Shown here in pieces: positions 1 through 9,223 of a stretch of DNA of 64,000 bases. Position 1 is the stretch's first letter; every line of letters starts with the position of its first letter. The DNA comes from Clostridiales bacterium (GTDB lineage: Bacteria > Bacillota > Clostridia > Saccharofermentanales > Saccharofermentanaceae). The DNA lies in contig JAFZHS010000021.1 in NCBI GenBank assembly GCA_017554745.1, forward strand, positions 124,001 to 188,000, read 5' to 3'. The translations under genes and the position numbers were made by a program. Under the pieces are notes generated by a model. That model had not been told where the DNA came from. It searched no databases and saw only the letters and a list, made by a program, of their open reading frames with translations.

Positions 1-551
1 ACGTCTGATGTGCTCTCGCCTGAAGAGATTATCGTGCAGGAATTGCCGACTTTCTCAAGGAGCGTGTCGAGCTGGTCTGCGGGAATGCGCACCTGGTAGT
101 AAGCCGTGCGCAGGTCTTTGTCATTGCCTGTTCCTGCGATGGAAGAATACTCGATATATCCTCCGAGGAACTTGATTTGTGCTTCGACATCAGTCTTAAC
201 ACGGTCGAATTCCTTCGTCTCTGCCGACATCGTAACGGTCCTGATAAGAAGTCTTCCTGCCTCGGGATCGATGTTGACTTCGCTGTCGATCTTTTCTCCG
301 TTCGTGACACTCATGTCTCTTGTGTCAAAATTCTCGTCGTAGCCGTATTCATATTCCCAGTCTGCCTCCACATCGGCGGCTCCGCTTGTAGCAGAATATG
401 ATTTCGTGTTTCCCGATCCGGCCTGTGCATACATCGCGTTATCGGAATGCGAATCCACTCTCGCATCAGCTTGCTTTGTAGCGCTGCATCCTGCGATCAT
501 GGACACGGCCAGAAGCCCTGCTATGATTGAAACCGGTAATAACTTTTTCAT
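1..551 (-). CDS. DUF4349 lipoprotein, 3' end cut by window
   Basis: The gene runs off the left edge; 183 codons are visible from ATG at 551. The SD GGAGGG lies about 8 bases upstream. The N-terminus is a lipoprotein signal (MKKLLPVSIIAGLL..., lipobox IAGC with Cys about residue 21), then a polar linker rich in Ser, Ala and Asp, then from about residue 100 the start of a DUF4349 domain (RTVTMSAETKEFD ... GGYIEYSS ... YYQVRIPADQLDTLLEKVG). DUF4349 proteins are usually membrane-anchored, with a coiled coil and C-terminal transmembrane segment; that part is outside the window. Function is not established. An ECF-type promoter motif at 596-629 reads toward this gene, about 45 bases upstream of its start, and is shared with the sigma/anti-sigma operon at 23.5-25.1 kb. 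Confidence 0.85.
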   Translation of the reverse strand, partial: MKKLLPVSIIAGLLAVSMIAGCSATKQADARVDSHSDNAMYAQAGSGNTKSYSATSGAADVEADWEYEYGYDENFDTRDMSVTNGEKIDSEVNIDPEAGRLLIRTVTMSAETKEFDRVKTDVEAQIKFLGGYIEYSSIAGTGNDKDLRTAYYQVRIPADQLDTLLEKVGNSCTIISSGESTSD

Positions 552-595
552 ATATTTACCCTCCGTTTTTTGGTTCGGTTTTATTGCCGTTGTTA

Positions 596-629
596 CCATA
601 GATACAGACTTGGGGTCTCAATTGTTGCA
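596..629 (-). promoter_or_regulatory. ECF-type promoter, site A (DUF4349 gene)
   Basis: On the minus strand TGCAACAATT (629-620), an 11-base spacer, then TCTGTATCTATGG (608-596). It matches the motif at 22297-22329, 25131-25163 and 49333-49365 with the same spacing; this is the most divergent of the four copies. It lies about 45 bases before the DUF4349 start codon. The -35 AAC core is typical of ECF promoters. Confidence 0.65.
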
Positions 630-671
630 CCCTGCTCGAAAAATCTTCTCCGCAGCTTTATACTTATCCCT

Positions 672-1760
672 ATGAACGATTCAAAACACTTGACTGATCT
701 CTGGGAATACCTCGCAAAAGAACGCCGCCCCATCGCCCTCTACGGCACCGGTGACGGCGCAGACAAGATAATTGCCGTCCTCGGATCCCGCGGGCTGTCA
801 GGCCTCATTTCCGCCGTCTTCGCAAGCGACGGCTTTGTAAGGGACCGCATGTTCCACGGCTTTAAGGTCATCTCTTATGATGAGTGCTGCAAGACGCTCC
901 CGTCTGACTTCATCGTCCTCGTCTGTTTCGGATCTTCAAGGCCCGAGGTCTTGTCTTTTGTGGAAAAGATCGCATCCGAAAGAGAGCTCTATGTCCCGGA
1001 TGTGCCTGTGTACGGAAATATATTATTCGACCGCGCGTTTTATGAATCGAATGCTGCTGTTATAGATGAAGCCGCATCACATCTTGCAGACGATGTCTCG
1101 CGCAATTGCTACGAGAATTACATCAGCTACAAGCTCACGGGCGACATGAAATATCTCGCATCCTGCGAGTCTCCTGAAGATGAAGAATTCTCTCTGCTCT
1201 CCGGCATGCGCGAAGGCTGTTTTGTCGATCTCGGCGCATACTACGGCGACACCGTCAGGCGTTATCTCGGAAAGTTCCCCTGCCTTACCTCGTGCGTTGC
1301 CGTCGAGCCCGAAAGGCATTCATTCGCAAAGCTTTCCGCATATGCCGGGGAGCTCGCCGATAAAGGCTTCGGCATCAGGTGTATCAACGCTCTTGCCGGC
1401 GGCAAAACAGGCGTAGAGCAGGTGTCTTCATCCAGGGGCCGCGGAACGCGCGCCGCAGTAAACAGCAACGTCACTTTGAAAAACACGCGCGAGATCGATG
1501 TCATCACTGTAGATTCTTTGGGGCTTGATAACGTAAGCTTCATTAAGTTCGACGTCGAAGGCTCCGAGCTTGAAGCGATCGAAGGCGCGCGTGAGACCAT
1601 CTTAAAGTCGCGCCCCGTCATGAAGATCGCGTGCTATCACAGGAGCGAGGATGTTTTCGCGCTCGTGCAAAAAGTGCTTGAGATAAGGCCTGATTACAAG
1701 GTCTATATGCGCCACACAAAGTGCATCCCCGGCTGGGACACTGACTTCTACTTCATCTGA
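672..1760 (+). CDS. FkbM-family methyltransferase
   Basis: A 362-residue protein. The N-terminal ~110 residues resemble a Rossmann-like nucleotide or sugar-binding fold (IALYGTGDGADKI, then FHGFKVISYDE). The C-terminal half is an FkbM-type SAM-dependent methyltransferase: CFVDLGAYYGDTV is the SAM-binding loop, VAVEP the acidic strand end, and IKFDVEGSELEAIEGA the characteristic FkbM motif. These enzymes usually O-methylate sugars in glycans or natural products; the substrate is unknown here. I chose ATG 672 because the longer frame from TTG 570 overlaps the divergent promoter region and its extra residues look non-coding. No good SD is visible before 672. The phosphoesterase gene follows after 8 bases, so co-transcription is likely. 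Confidence 0.85.
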   Translation: MNDSKHLTDLWEYLAKERRPIALYGTGDGADKIIAVLGSRGLSGLISAVFASDGFVRDRMFHGFKVISYDECCKTLPSDFIVLVCFGSSRPEVLSFVEKIASERELYVPDVPVYGNILFDRAFYESNAAVIDEAASHLADDVSRNCYENYISYKLTGDMKYLASCESPEDEEFSLLSGMREGCFVDLGAYYGDTVRRYLGKFPCLTSCVAVEPERHSFAKLSAYAGELADKGFGIRCINALAGGKTGVEQVSSSRGRGTRAAVNSNVTLKNTREIDVITVDSLGLDNVSFIKFDVEGSELEAIEGARETILKSRPVMKIACYHRSEDVFALVQKVLEIRPDYKVYMRHTKCIPGWDTDFYFI

Positions 1761-1768
1761 GGCGCTAT

Positions 1769-2314
1769 ATGAAGATACTGATCGTAAGTGACTCGCACGG
1801 AATGAACGGACCTTTAAGAAAAGCTATCCTTAAGGAAGCTCCTGATATGCTGATCCATTTAGGCGACGCCGAATATTCCACCATGGAAATCGCTTCCTGG
1901 GCAGGCTCGCCCAAAACTCCCTGCATCTTCGTAAAAGGCAACTGCGACTACAATTCCTACGACTCCGCGGTCATCAAAAACGACGCTGCGTTTGAGCTCA
2001 AAGGCCACAAGTTCTTCTGCACCCACGGACACCGCCAGCGCGTCAATTACAGCCTTCTGACGCTGTCACTCACCGCGCAGGAACAAGACTGCGACATCGT
2101 ACTATTCGGCCATACGCACGTCCCCTACGACAGCTTCGGCGACGCGCTCACAGGCTACGACCGCTATTACGGTTCCGCAGGCGCGCCCTCCCTGCCGCGC
2201 ATCCTCAACCCCGGCTCCATCTCCCTTCCCCGCGGCGGCTCAAAGCGCGGGTACATGATCATGGAGATGGAAGACGACGGCAGGTATGATGTCAGGTACT
2301 GCCTGGCCGACTGA
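1769..2314 (+). CDS. YfcE/MJ0936-type metallophosphoesterase
   Basis: A 181-residue single-domain calcineurin-like phosphoesterase. All metal-binding motifs are visible: DSHG near residue 8, HLGDAE, VKGNCD, THGHR and FGHTHVP, followed by ILNPGSISLPRGG, which is typical of the YfcE/MJ0936 phosphodiesterase group. Length matches the family. Such proteins are cytosolic, metal-dependent phosphodiesterases with uncertain physiological substrates. It starts 8 bases after the FkbM stop and probably shares its transcript. Confidence 0.92.
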   Translation: MKILIVSDSHGMNGPLRKAILKEAPDMLIHLGDAEYSTMEIASWAGSPKTPCIFVKGNCDYNSYDSAVIKNDAAFELKGHKFFCTHGHRQRVNYSLLTLSLTAQEQDCDIVLFGHTHVPYDSFGDALTGYDRYYGSAGAPSLPRILNPGSISLPRGGSKRGYMIMEMEDDGRYDVRYCLAD

Positions 2315-2323
2315 TTTTGGTTT

Positions 2324-2430
2324 CCTGTAATAAACGCCCGAAAAATCGCTGAAAATTACAGGTTTTCGCGATTTTCTGTAATTTTCAGAAGAAAAATCGC
2401 AAATTATTACAGAAACGGCTGCATCGGGCG
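2324..2430. repeat. paired-hairpin intergenic element 1
   Basis: Two successive hairpins use the same arms: CCTGTAAT (2324-2331)/ATTACAGG (2355-2362) and TCTGTAAT (2375-2382)/ATTACAGA (2406-2413). Each loop carries GAAAAATCGC (2340-2349 and 2391-2400). A perfect 13-base inverted repeat (2349-2361 with 2376-2388) offers an alternative fold that joins the two hairpins, and CGCCCG (2335-2340) pairs with CGGGCG (2425-2430). The element sits between convergent genes just before a bidirectional terminator. Confidence 0.7.
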
Positions 2431-2439
2431 AACAATAAT

Positions 2440-2466
2440 AAGGCCGCCCCGGAGGACGGCCTTTCT
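2440..2466. terminator. bidirectional intrinsic terminator
   Basis: AAGGCCG (2440-2446) pairs with CGGCCTT (2457-2463), with T-rich flanks on both sides. It separates the convergent phosphoesterase and rubrerythrin-fusion genes and could serve both. Confidence 0.75.
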
Positions 2467-2490
2467 CACTTTAAAGTAGATCCAAAGTTA

Positions 2491-3705
2491 TCAGTAATTC
2501 TCAGCGTTTACTTCGAAGTAGCTCTGGGGATGAGCGCAAACGGGGCAAAGCTCGGGTGCCTTTGTGCCGACTACGATGTGGCCGCAGTTTCTGCACTCCC
2601 AAACCTTAACTTCGCTCTTAGCGAAAACTTCCTGAGCCTCAACATTCTTGAGGAGAGCTCTGTAGCGCTCTTCGTGATGCTTCTCGATAGCGCCGACCAT
2701 TCTGAACTTAGCTGCGAGTGCCGGGAAGCCCTCTTCTTCAGCAGTCTTAGCGAAACCCTCGTACATGTCTGTCCACTCGAAGTTCTCGCCGTCAGCAGCT
2801 GCTGCAAGGTTCTCAGCTGTTGTGCCGATGCCCTCGAGCTCCTTGAACCACATCTTAGCGTGCTCCTTCTCGTTGTCAGCTGTCTTGAGGAAGAGAGCTG
2901 CGATCTGCTCGTAGCCTTCCTTCTTAGCCTTGGAAGCGAAATAGGTGTACTTGTTTCTTGCCTGTGATTCGCCTGCGAAAGCAGCCTGAAGGTTCTTTTC
3001 AGTCTGTGTACCAGCGTACTTGTTTGCCATTTTTGATTCCTCCTGAGTATTTGTTATTTCTTTTGTTGATTCTTTAGCGGGAGCCTGGGTATCCAAAGGG
3101 ATAAAGTAGCTCGCGTCGTGCTTGCACCAGGGGCAGATAAAATCCGGGGGAAGCACTTCGCCTTCGTAGATGTATCCGCAGACGGTGCAGATAAAACCTT
3201 TTTTCGGAGCCTCGTCCGCCTTTGGAGCGCCGGGCTTCTGCTTGATGTTCTTCTGATAAAACGCGTATGTGACCGAAGGATCGTCAGATAAGATCTCCCC
3301 GTCCGTAACGTCAGCTAAGAACATGGTGTGCGTGCCGAGATCAGTCTCGCTTACGACCTTCGCGCTTAAGTAAGCATTTGTCTCTTCAGCGATATAAGCG
3401 ATGCCGTTTTCCGCGCGCTTAAAATCGATGGCTTCGAACTTGTCGATATCTTTGCCGCTCTGGAATCCGAAATGCTTAAAAGTCTCAAACTTGGATCCTT
3501 CAGTAAGGATCGATACGTTGAACTCGCCGGTCTTTCGGATCATGTCGTGCGTGAAGTTAAGCTTGTTAACTGCAACGCAGATCCTGTTCGGTTCGGTAGT
3601 GACCTGCATCACGGTGTTAACGATGCAGCCGTTATCTTTGGCGCCGTCCTTTGCCGTCAGGACAAAGAGACCGTAAGTCAGGTTGTACATGGCTTTGCTG
3701 TTCAT
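2491..3705 (-). CDS. flavin reductase-rubredoxin-rubrerythrin fusion
   Basis: A 404-residue protein made of three redox modules: a flavin reductase-like FMN-binding domain (about 1-155), a rubredoxin (about 170-210; [10 protein letters not shown] ... [11 protein letters not shown]), and a complete rubrerythrin (about 226-404) with the diiron helices ([40 protein letters not shown]) and its own C-terminal rubredoxin-like site (CRNCGH ... [11 protein letters not shown]). The family role is oxygen and peroxide detoxification in anaerobes: the flavin module would take electrons from NAD(P)H and pass them via rubredoxin to the diiron peroxidase. Start ATG 3705 follows a GAAAGGGGAA SD. An internal ATG at 3030 has a perfect SD inside the linker, so free rubrerythrin of 179 residues may also be made (see findings). 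Confidence 0.9.
   Translation of the reverse strand: MNSKAMYNLTYGLFVLTAKDGAKDNGCIVNTVMQVTTEPNRICVAVNKLNFTHDMIRKTGEFNVSILTEGSKFETFKHFGFQSGKDIDKFEAIDFKRAENGIAYIAEETNAYLSAKVVSETDLGTHTMFLADVTDGEILSDDPSVTYAFYQKNIKQKPGAPKADEAPKKGFICTVCGYIYEGEVLPPDFICPWCKHDASYFIPLDTQAPAKESTKEITNTQEESKMANKYAGTQTEKNLQAAFAGESQARNKYTYFASKAKKEGYEQIAALFLKTADNEKEHAKMWFKELEGIGTTAENLAAAADGENFEWTDMYEGFAKTAEEEGFPALAAKFRMVGAIEKHHEERYRALLKNVEAQEVFAKSEVKVWECRNCGHIVVGTKAPELCPVCAHPQSYFEVNAENY
3028..3046 (-). promoter_or_regulatory. internal SD and start codon of rubrerythrin
   Basis: Within the fused reading frame the minus strand reads AGGAGGAATCAAAAATG: a canonical SD, an 8-base spacer and ATG, exactly where stand-alone rubrerythrins begin ([15 protein letters not shown]). 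It probably marks a former gene boundary and may still be used. Confidence 0.7.
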
Positions 3706-3757
3706 GCTGTTCCCCTTTCTTCTGGTGTAGCGCCTTTTGCCTGAAAGGCATAGTCAT

Positions 3758-3763
3758 ATTATA
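3758..3763 (-). promoter_or_regulatory. probable -10 box of the rubrerythrin fusion
   Basis: TATAAT on the minus strand about 55 bases upstream of the start codon. No good -35 box is visible at 16-18 bases, so the call is tentative. Confidence 0.4.
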
Positions 3764-3852
3764 GGGGATAGCACCGGGTTTTTGGGGGAAATATTAATTA
3801 ATTTTTGATAAATTGATTTTGCTGAATATGCCAGACGTGGAAAATGTGCCGG

Positions 3853-3892
3853 CGACGGATAAAAACGGGCAAAACCGCATTTTTATCCGTCG
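3853..3892 (-). terminator. inverted repeat downstream of the ABC gene
   Basis: A perfect 13-base inverted repeat (CGACGGATAAAAA at 3853-3865 with its complement at 3880-3892) lies just after the stop of the MacB-like gene. It has no clean T-tract outside the stem, so it may be a terminator or a 3'-stabilising hairpin. Confidence 0.5.
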
Positions 3893-3909
3893 ACTTAATC
3901 TTAAAACCT

Positions 3910-6900
3910 TTACTCTGTCCTCAGCGCAGTTACCGGATCCTGTCTCGACGCCTTCTTGGAAGGGATGAGACCTCCGATAAGGGTGAGGATGACACTCAGG
4001 ATAACGAGGATTATCGCAGCTGTCCAGGGCAGGATGGCGCTGACGTCAGACGAATCCGCAAGCTTGTGGATAAGCGCGTTGATGGGTATCAGCAGCACCA
4101 GTGATATGCCGACGCCCAAAAGGCCTGCGAGGAAGCCCGTTATTATGGTCTCCGCGTTGAATACCTGGGCGACGTTGTGCTTGGAGGCGCCCATGGCGCG
4201 GAGGATACCGATCTCCTTGCGGCGCTCGAGAACGCTGATGTATGTGATGACGCCGATCATGATGGAAGATACGATGAGCGAGATGGATACGAACGCGATG
4301 AGCACGTAAGAGATCGTGTTGATGATCTTAGTGACGGACTTCATCAGCGCGCCTACGATGTCTGTGTAGACGATGTTCTTGTCTTCCTCGCCTGCATCTT
4401 CGACCTTCTTGTTGTAGTCCTTGATTATCTGGACGATCTCGTCCTTGGATTCGAAATCCTTAGGGAAGATCGTGATGCTCTGGAGATCGTCCTTGTCGCA
4501 GTAACCGAATGAGGCAAAATTCTTCTCAGCAGAGGACACGCCGGAGCCGCCCATCATCTCGTTCATGAATGACTGGAGCTGGCTCTCGTCCATGTTGAAC
4601 TGGAAGGCCTTTGCGAATGCGTCCTGATCGATCGTAAGAGCGCTTCCCATGCCCTCGAAAGTATCCTTCAGGGCGTTTGTCATATTGGAAGCGAGGCGCT
4701 CGATGACCATGGTGATGGCCTTCTGTATGCCGTCGCTGATCTGGCTCATCATGGAAGATGTCATGCCGGTAACGTTCTTCATGACTGTGGCAGTGATCTC
4801 GTCAGCGTTTACGGATGTCGTGACGACATAAGTGATAAGGTTTTTCGCGCGTTCTGTACCGAGATATTCCTTGATCGAATCTCCGAGTGCAGCGGGATCG
4901 GGAAGGTCATTCTCGTTTGCGTACTCGCTGTAAGCGGCAAGGAGCGCTGAAGCCATGTCGCGCGCATTGTCAGCGGTTACTTCGATCCTGCTCGTCATCT
5001 CGGCTGTGATCTTCTCAGACTGTGCGTCTACGACGGCACGGCCTTCGTCGCTCTGGAGATACTGCTGGAAAAGTGCCTGGTAGTTCGAAGGATCAGTGAT
5101 ATCCCAACCCTGCTTAGCTGCGTATTCGGCAAAGCCGTCGGTGATCGCGCTCAAGGCCTCGTTTACGAGGGCCTGGTCGATCGCGCCTGCGCCGCTGTCC
5201 TGGATTATCTTAATGAGCTGCTCCCTGATTATCGCTGAACCGCGGGGCGAAGAAATGAACTGCGACATCGCATCAGGAAGATTTGCATAGTTAGTGGACG
5301 GATCGGCGGAAGCGTAGTCCATGTAATCCGTTAAGATGCTCGAGATACCGGTGCCCAATGCATCCGTGTCCACCTTGAGATCTACACCCTTGAGAAGACC
5401 TGCGATCTGGTCTGCAGACAGGCTCGGCATTGCGCTGCCGAACGCGCCGGACAGATCCATTCCGCTCATGTCGCCGAAAGCATCCTGGTCGATATTGAGC
5501 TTATCCTCGTCAAACTCAAATGCGTTCTGGATGGCTTCCTCATCGATCGAGAAAAAGCTTCCCATATCAAAGTCGGACTCTTCCTCATCGAATCTGATGC
5601 CCGTGAGCACGTTGACTTCGCGGTCAGCCTTCTGGGCCTTTACGATGTCGGAGCCTTCCGCTTCTTCCCTGAGTTCTTCCACGAGATTCTTGTCGTAGTA
5701 AATGCCTGCATCGAGCATCCAGATATCCTGTCCCTGCTTGGGCTGGACGATGCCGACGATCTTAAGGTCATAGCCGTTCGAGACAAGATCGCGCATGTAG
5801 CTTGAGTTGTTGCGCATATCGGTGTAGATCTTGTTGTTCTCGTCATACTTGTAGTATTTGTAAGCAGGAACGACCTTGAAGTTCGTACCCAGGAAGTCTT
5901 CGTAGAGCCATGTGTAGTATGTCTGGTCTGTCTCGACTTCGAGACCGTTACTAAAGTCCCTGATCATCTTGTCGAGCTCGTCGGCATCCCTTAATCCGAA
6001 CGCGTAGCAGATGTAGTCTGATACCGCGCCGTTCTGCGTGAGCACCAGGACGGCCTCTCTGGAGTTTTCCGGCCATCTGCCTGCCTTGACGTCATACTGG
6101 TCGATGTAGAGGGCTTCGTTTTCGGGCATCTCGAAAAAGACATTCATCGAATATGCCGATGTGAATACCGATGATGAAGTAAGTCCCATCGATGCGAAAT
6201 CGTCATTCGGATTGACCTGTCTGTAGTCGCCCGTGCCCTTGTCGTAATAGTAGATGCGCGGATCGATGTTGTAAGAATATTCGACACCGTTGGAGAGCTC
6301 ATATATCTCAGGTCTCTCGTTGTCGAAATACGCCCTCAGCGAGATGAGATCGTTGGTCTGGACGGTAGATAACAGCTGTCCTACAGAAGGCACTTCGGTG
6401 ATCTCGCCTTCAGCGGCGGGCTCCCAGGTCTCTGTCTGGACCATCATCATGGACATGAAAGAGATCGACGAACGCTCGATCGTCAGAGGATACTGCGAGA
6501 GCGTCTGCTGCTCGGTCCTGTTGATATATTCGTTAACGCCGTTTGAGAGCGATAAGATGAGCGCGATGCCGATGATGCCGATGGAGCCTGCAAAAGCGAC
6601 GAGAATGGTCCTCGTCTTCTTTGTCCTTAAGTTATTGAAGCTCAATGCGAGCGCGGTGAGGAATCCCATCGAAGCCTTGCCGAGATTCTTGTGTACGGGC
6701 GTGATGGCATTTGCATCCGCGTCGGGTTCAAACGGGTCGCTGTCATCTGTGATGCGTCCGTCCCTGAGCTTAACGATCCTCGTAGCATATTCTTCAGCGA
6801 GCTCGGGATTGTGCGTTACCATGACTACCAGACGGTCCTTGGCAACTTCCTTGAGAAGGTCCATGACCTGTACGCTGGTGTCTGTATCAAGCGCGCCCGT

Positions 6901-7404
6901 AGGCTCGTCTGCAAGAAGGATATCCGGGTCATTAACGAGTGCTCTCGCGATCGCGACACGCTGCATCTGGCCGCCTGACATCTGGTTAGGCTTCTTGTGG
7001 GCCTGCTCGCGGAGCCCTACCTTCTCGAGCGCATCGAGAGCTCTCTGTCTGCGCTCCTTGGCACTGATACCTGAGATGGTGAGCGCAAGCTCGACATTGG
7101 AAAGGACTGTCTGATGCGGGATCAGATTATAGCTCTGGAAGACGAAGCCGATCGTGTGATTGCGGTATGAATCCCAGTCCCTGTCCTTGTAACGCTTGGT
7201 GGAAACGCCGTTGATGATGAGATCGCCGGAGTCGTAGCGGTCTAAGCCGCCGATGATATTAAGGAGCGTCGTCTTGCCCGAACCCGAAGGTCCTAAGATC
7301 GCAACAAACTCATTGTCCCTGAGATTCAGCGACACTCCGTCCAAAGCCTTCTGTACCAGGCTTCCTGTTTTGTATTCCTTATGTATATCCCTAATCTGCA
7401 ACAT
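3910..7404 (-). CDS. MacB-like ABC exporter, ATPase fused to FtsX permease
   Basis: A 1164-residue single-chain transporter. Residues 1-225 form an ABC ATPase of the MacB/LolD class: GPSGSGKTTLLNIIGG (Walker A), MSGGQMQRVAIARAL (signature), DILLADEPTGALD (Walker B) and VMVTHNPELAEEYA (H-loop). After a linker, one membrane segment (about 265-290) leads into a very long extracellular region (about 290-1000) with many acidic and Ser-rich helices. The C-terminus has three membrane helices of the FtsX type (SLIVSSIMIGVITYISVLERRKEIGILRAMGAS is characteristic). MacB-like systems export peptides, lipids or lipoproteins, or transmit signals by mechanotransmission. Typical MacB is about 650 residues, so the extracellular domain is unusually large. 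No clear SD precedes ATG 7404. Confidence 0.88.
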   Translation of the reverse strand: MLQIRDIHKEYKTGSLVQKALDGVSLNLRDNEFVAILGPSGSGKTTLLNIIGGLDRYDSGDLIINGVSTKRYKDRDWDSYRNHTIGFVFQSYNLIPHQTVLSNVELALTISGISAKERRQRALDALEKVGLREQAHKKPNQMSGGQMQRVAIARALVNDPDILLADEPTGALDTDTSVQVMDLLKEVAKDRLVVMVTHNPELAEEYATRIVKLRDGRITDDSDPFEPDADANAITPVHKNLGKASMGFLTALALSFNNLRTKKTRTILVAFAGSIGIIGIALILSLSNGVNEYINRTEQQTLSQYPLTIERSSISFMSMMMVQTETWEPAAEGEITEVPSVGQLLSTVQTNDLISLRAYFDNERPEIYELSNGVEYSYNIDPRIYYYDKGTGDYRQVNPNDDFASMGLTSSSVFTSAYSMNVFFEMPENEALYIDQYDVKAGRWPENSREAVLVLTQNGAVSDYICYAFGLRDADELDKMIRDFSNGLEVETDQTYYTWLYEDFLGTNFKVVPAYKYYKYDENNKIYTDMRNNSSYMRDLVSNGYDLKIVGIVQPKQGQDIWMLDAGIYYDKNLVEELREEAEGSDIVKAQKADREVNVLTGIRFDEEESDFDMGSFFSIDEEAIQNAFEFDEDKLNIDQDAFGDMSGMDLSGAFGSAMPSLSADQIAGLLKGVDLKVDTDALGTGISSILTDYMDYASADPSTNYANLPDAMSQFISSPRGSAIIREQLIKIIQDSGAGAIDQALVNEALSAITDGFAEYAAKQGWDITDPSNYQALFQQYLQSDEGRAVVDAQSEKITAEMTSRIEVTADNARDMASALLAAYSEYANENDLPDPAALGDSIKEYLGTERAKNLITYVVTTSVNADEITATVMKNVTGMTSSMMSQISDGIQKAITMVIERLASNMTNALKDTFEGMGSALTIDQDAFAKAFQFNMDESQLQSFMNEMMGGSGVSSAEKNFASFGYCDKDDLQSITIFPKDFESKDEIVQIIKDYNKKVEDAGEEDKNIVYTDIVGALMKSVTKIINTISYVLIAFVSISLIVSSIMIGVITYISVLERRKEIGILRAMGASKHNVAQVFNAETIITGFLAGLLGVGISLVLLIPINALIHKLADSSDVSAILPWTAAIILVILSVILTLIGGLIPSKKASRQDPVTALRTE

Positions 7405-7596
7405 AGTGTTGAAATTCTAACACGCGGCGGATGAACATTCTTTACTCTATCTGTTAAATATTGGAGAAATCCGCGTTAACAAAGGGCGGCTCTCCCCGGT
7501 TCATCCACGCATCTCGAAAACTCCCTTATTCCTTTAATTTCCTCGATCTGCGAATCGTTTTATCCCTTTAACGGCTTCTTCCGGAGCCCCGCTTTA

Positions 7597-9066
7597 TCAG
7601 AGCGGGAGCTTCGAATAGAGCCATGTGCTTCTCTTCTCAAAAGACTCCTTGTCAGCGAGCTTGGAGAACAGCTGGAACTGTATAGTCCTTACTGACTTCA
7701 TAAACGGCTTGGCTGCTGCCGCGAGGCCCTTGCACTCGGATGCGAATGCTTCCTCGGAGCAGTCGACAATAGCCAGATATGACTGTCTCTTCTGGTCTGC
7801 TTCAGGCGCAGAGATGAGGATCATCAGTCTTGAGATCGATGCATGCGCGCCGCAGTACTGCTTCAATGCCTTCTCGAGCGCTAAGAATTCCGGTGTGTTT
7901 AACGGATTCCTGATGACGACCTTTGTGAGGCCTGAGAGCTGGGGGCCGCCCTTGCCGATGAATTCATCGAGAGCGCGGTTGCCTGTGCCGCCCAAAGCGA
8001 GCGAAGCATTTTCTGCTGAGCCCTCACCGAATCTTGCCTTGAAGAGTCTTGTATTGACCATATCGCCGATGAGCTTAGCCGGGAGCGTGACGGATACGGG
8101 TCCGCCCGGATTGACGATGATGCCTTGGTGGTTTTGGTCTCTTCCGATAGCTGCCGCCTGGGCAAAAGACAGTGAGAAAGTCTTGTTCATGCCCTGCTTT
8201 GAGAATGCCTTTTCCCTGGCATCCTTCTCGAGCTTGAAATGCGTAAATACAGGCAGGAGCGAAGCGTTAGGATCCTTCCTTGTGCTCATTCCCGCGAAAG
8301 CGATATTGCTTTTGCCGTTCTTAGCAGGCGCGATCCTTACGGGTGTCAGGAGCTCTGATGTCATGACGGCATCCATCGTAGCTGAGAAAAACTCAGGGAT
8401 CTGGCCGAATCTGCCGTACTCGCAGAGCATTGCGATGGTCCTGGGGTTGCCCGCCTTGGCCATGCCTCTGCATCTGGGATCTGCCATATCTTCGATACCC
8501 GGAGCATCTGTGATGACCGCGAATCTGTCGACTGGTCTTTCTACGGACTGGTCAGGATCATCCGGAAGCGGAATGTCGCCTCTAGTGATCTCGAGCTCTG
8601 CTCTCTCGTAAGTTGCTTCGTCTACGAAGTCTCTTTTATCATTTTTGATCTTCTCGATCCTTACGCTGTACTTGCAGCCGTCACCCTGATAAAGGTAAAC
8701 ATCGGTGCCCGCCTTAACGGTACCTCTGATGTCACCGCGGACGATAATGTTGCCCTCTGTCTCAGGCTCGGCCGTCAGCGGGATCTCATCGCAGACCAGG
8801 AAGAATGTCATTCCCTCTGCCTTGGCAGCGCCGTTCAGGATCTTCCCGGCAGCGATCTTGACCTGCTCGTTCATCTCGTCCTGCTTCTTGGTGGCAGCAT
8901 CCTGTTCCAGCTGTCTCTCGAGAGCTCTGGCTTCTTTCTCCTGCTGCTCCTCCTCGCGGGCCTCCAGGATGACCTTCATCTCGTCTGTAACACTGTTACT
9001 TTGTGTATTTTCAGCGGTCTGGGCGGTATTCTCGTCAACCTTCTTTTTCTTTCCGAACAATGCCAT
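7597..9066 (-). CDS. SseB-domain protein with charged N-terminal region
   Basis: A 489-residue soluble protein. Residues 1-75 are Lys/Glu/Gln-rich and likely coiled coil. Residues about 85-165 resemble a small beta-barrel (GNIIVRGDIRGTVKAGTDVYLYQG). The rest matches SseB N- and C-terminal domains (PEFFSATMDAVMTSELLTPV ... SFAQAAAIGRDQNHQGIIVNPGG; RLMILISAPEADQKRQSYLAIVDC). SseB proteins are known from enhanced serine sensitivity in E. coli and from ESX-associated proteins; the biochemical role is unknown. Start ATG 9066 has a strong AAAGGGGGG SD. The 3' end forms a GC hairpin around the stop codon (about 7588-7610). Confidence 0.75.
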   Translation of the reverse strand: MALFGKKKKVDENTAQTAENTQSNSVTDEMKVILEAREEEQQEKEARALERQLEQDAATKKQDEMNEQVKIAAGKILNGAAKAEGMTFFLVCDEIPLTAEPETEGNIIVRGDIRGTVKAGTDVYLYQGDGCKYSVRIEKIKNDKRDFVDEATYERAELEITRGDIPLPDDPDQSVERPVDRFAVITDAPGIEDMADPRCRGMAKAGNPRTIAMLCEYGRFGQIPEFFSATMDAVMTSELLTPVRIAPAKNGKSNIAFAGMSTRKDPNASLLPVFTHFKLEKDAREKAFSKQGMNKTFSLSFAQAAAIGRDQNHQGIIVNPGGPVSVTLPAKLIGDMVNTRLFKARFGEGSAENASLALGGTGNRALDEFIGKGGPQLSGLTKVVIRNPLNTPEFLALEKALKQYCGAHASISRLMILISAPEADQKRQSYLAIVDCSEEAFASECKGLAAAAKPFMKSVRTIQFQLFSKLADKESFEKRSTWLYSKLPL

Positions 9067-9223
9067 AAAGCATCCCCCCTTTTATTATTTCCAATGAGAG
9101 ATTATAGCACATCGCGCATACGCGTGCCTTAACAACGCCTTAATACTACCGCCGATTTGTCCTTTACACGGGGCACGGGCGAGGAATAAAATAGCGCCAT
9201 AAGCGTTTTCGAGAGGCTGACAG

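Noticed and set aside
570..671. Upstream extension of the FkbM gene from TTG 570
   Set aside because: The extra 34 residues overlap the divergent promoter (596-629) and look non-coding.
6290..7114. 274-residue plus-strand frame within the ABC exporter gene
   Set aside because: Shadow of the ATPase domain, which is intact on the minus strand.
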